Source: Marinospirillum sp.
GTDB taxonomy: Bacteria > Pseudomonadota > Gammaproteobacteria > Pseudomonadales > Halomonadaceae
DNA length: 7,033 nt
Direction of reading: 5' to 3'
Assembly (NCBI RefSeq): GCF_014859565.1
Contig: NZ_JACUUA010000169.1
Span: forward strand, 1 to 7,033
Both the position numbers and the translations under genes were made by a program. Under the pieces are notes generated by a model. It had not been told where the DNA came from, made no database searches, and worked only from the letters and a program-made list of their open reading frames with translations. The stretch's first letter is position 1. Every line of letters starts with the position of its first letter. Shown piece by piece: positions 6,352 through 7,033 of the stretch.

Positions 6352-6364
6352 CACCAAAATGGTG
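6352..6364 (+). repeat. Small inverted repeat CACCA-AAA-TGGTG in the regulator leader
   Basis: Perfect five-base arms around AAA, two bases before the GGAAG ribosome site (6366-6370) of the regulator. In RNA it could form a short hairpin beside the ribosome site, or in DNA serve as a protein site. It has no U-tract and is not a terminator. Confidence 0.25.
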
Positions 6365-6377
6365 CGGAAGCTGAATT

Positions 6378-6944
6378 ATGAGACAGGCTGTGTGTGATCC
6401 GTCGCTTGATTTAGGCGCAAGATTGAAACGAGTTAGAATGCAGGCAGGTATTTCTCAGCGTGAGCTGGCGAGGCGTGCCGGTGTTACCAATGCTGCAATT
6501 TCATTGATTGAGTCCAACCAAAGCAGCCCTTCGGTGGCATCGCTGAAAAAGGTGCTGGAAGGCATTCCAATGAGCCTTAGTGATTTTTTTGCTTTGGAGG
6601 CACCGGAGCCGAGCCAGGTGTTCTTTCGTGCATCCGATTTGTTGCCGCTGGCACAGGGTGCGGTCAGCTTTCGTCAGGTGGGGGATGCGCGTAAACACAA
6701 CCTGCAGATACTGCATGAGCACTATGCGCCCGGAGCGGATACGGGGCGAAGCATGTTGCAGCATGAGTCTGATGAAGGCGGCGTGGTGATTCAGGGTGAA
6801 ATTGAACTGACCGTTGGTGATCAGCGGCAAATCCTTCGCAAGGGTGATGCCTACCTGTTTGATAGCAGAACACCGCACCGCTTTCGGAACCTGTCTGAAG
6901 AGGAATGTATTATTGTCAGTGCCTGTGTCCCCCCTTATTTGTAA
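6378..6944 (+). CDS. PuuR-like transcriptional regulator, XRE helix-turn-helix plus cupin
   Basis: A 188-residue DNA-binding regulator, close in length to E. coli PuuR (185). The HTH occupies about residues 12-66: LGARLKRVRMQAGISQREL, then AGVTNAAISLIESNQSSPS as recognition helix and following turn. A C-terminal cupin_2 barrel spans about 108-178, with HESDEGGVVIQGEIEL (129-144) as cupin motif 1 and GDAYLFDSRTPHRFRN (156-171) as motif 2. PuuR represses putrescine catabolism genes, which lead through GABA. Here the gene is divergent from a predicted GABA importer-gabDT operon, so control of that operon and of itself is inferred, with GABA or an upstream polyamine as effector. The ATG at 6378 is preceded by GGAAG (6366-6370) at seven bases. 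Its stop is 30 bases from that of the convergent neighbour. The family resemblance is firm; identity as the true PuuR orthologue is not. Confidence 0.9.
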   Translation: MRQAVCDPSLDLGARLKRVRMQAGISQRELARRAGVTNAAISLIESNQSSPSVASLKKVLEGIPMSLSDFFALEAPEPSQVFFRASDLLPLAQGAVSFRQVGDARKHNLQILHEHYAPGADTGRSMLQHESDEGGVVIQGEIELTVGDQRQILRKGDAYLFDSRTPHRFRNLSEEECIIVSACVPPYL

Positions 6945-6974
6945 CTCTAGTACACACAAGGATGTTACCTGGCT

Positions 6975-7033
6975 TCACATTTCCAGCAGAATTTTGCCTA
7001 TGTGCTGGCTGCTTTCCATCAGTTGATGGGCTT
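6975..7033 (-). CDS. NAD(P)H quinone oxidoreductase, PIG3/zinc-type ADH family, C-terminal end (cut by window edge)
   Basis: Only the last 18 codons and stop (TGA, complement of 6975-6977) are in the window: AHQLMESSQHIGKILLEM. The pattern AH.LMESS.HIGKI.L is the characteristic C-terminus of PIG3-type quinone oxidoreductases within the medium-chain dehydrogenase/reductase superfamily, which reduce quinones with NAD(P)H. The fragment is convergent with the PuuR-like gene, 30 bases stop to stop, with no evident terminator hairpin between. No link to GABA use is implied. The call rests on a short tail. Confidence 0.65.
   Translation of the reverse strand, partial: AHQLMESSQHIGKILLEM

Noticed and set aside
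6118..6377. Sigma-54 promoter in the divergent region
   Set aside because: No GG-N10-GC arrangement matching TGGCAC-N5-TTGC was found on either strand.
6118..6377. E. coli-type PuuR box
   Set aside because: The remembered AAAATATAATGAACA consensus has no good match here, so if the regulator binds it must use a different site.
6501..6959. A 152-codon minus-strand frame opposite the PuuR-like regulator
   Set aside because: It is antisense to clear HTH and cupin motifs and shows no family features of its own.
6945..6974. Bidirectional terminator between the convergent genes
   Set aside because: I found no stem of useful length followed by a T-run; AGG and CCT pairs around GATGTTA are too weak.

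Overview
The window reads as a single-purpose metabolic locus from a gammaproteobacterium. Protein resemblances to Pseudomonas- and Enterobacteria-type enzymes and the roughly balanced base composition suggest a marine or environmental lineage such as Oceanospirillales or Alteromonadales; that placement is inference. Six genes run leftward on the minus strand in one tight array, and one regulator runs rightward from a shared 260-base intergenic region.

Layout in the direction of transcription, from about 6117 down to 1: the ATPase of a PotA-type ABC importer, a periplasmic PotD-type binding protein with a signal peptide, a PotB-type permease with a very large loop after its first membrane segment, a PotC-type permease, succinate-semialdehyde dehydrogenase (gabD), and the first 80 codons of 4-aminobutyrate aminotransferase (gabT), cut by the window edge. 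Gaps are 4 to about 70 bases, with clear Shine-Dalgarno sites, so one operon is likely. A 68-base gap before gabD may carry an additional internal promoter. On the plus strand at 6378-6944 is a PuuR-like regulator (XRE helix-turn-helix plus cupin). Convergent with it, at the right edge, is the last 18 codons of a PIG3-type NAD(P)H quinone oxidoreductase.

The genes make a coherent pathway: the importer brings in a small amine, GabT transaminates GABA to succinate semialdehyde, and GabD oxidises that to succinate for the TCA cycle. Although the importer would be annotated by homology as spermidine/putrescine, its binding protein carries an Arg and an Asp spaced exactly as the two GABA-contacting residues reported for Agrobacterium Atu4243. 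With gabD and gabT in the same operon, GABA is the better substrate call.

The main non-obvious signal is a 16-base imperfect palindrome seen three times, with 10 of 16 positions identical in all copies: just upstream of the ATPase gene, just upstream of gabD, and on the regulator side of the divergent intergenic region. It is a candidate operator for the divergent regulator. No mobile element, CRISPR, RNA gene or clear terminator was seen, and nothing here looks like a wholly new kind of system.
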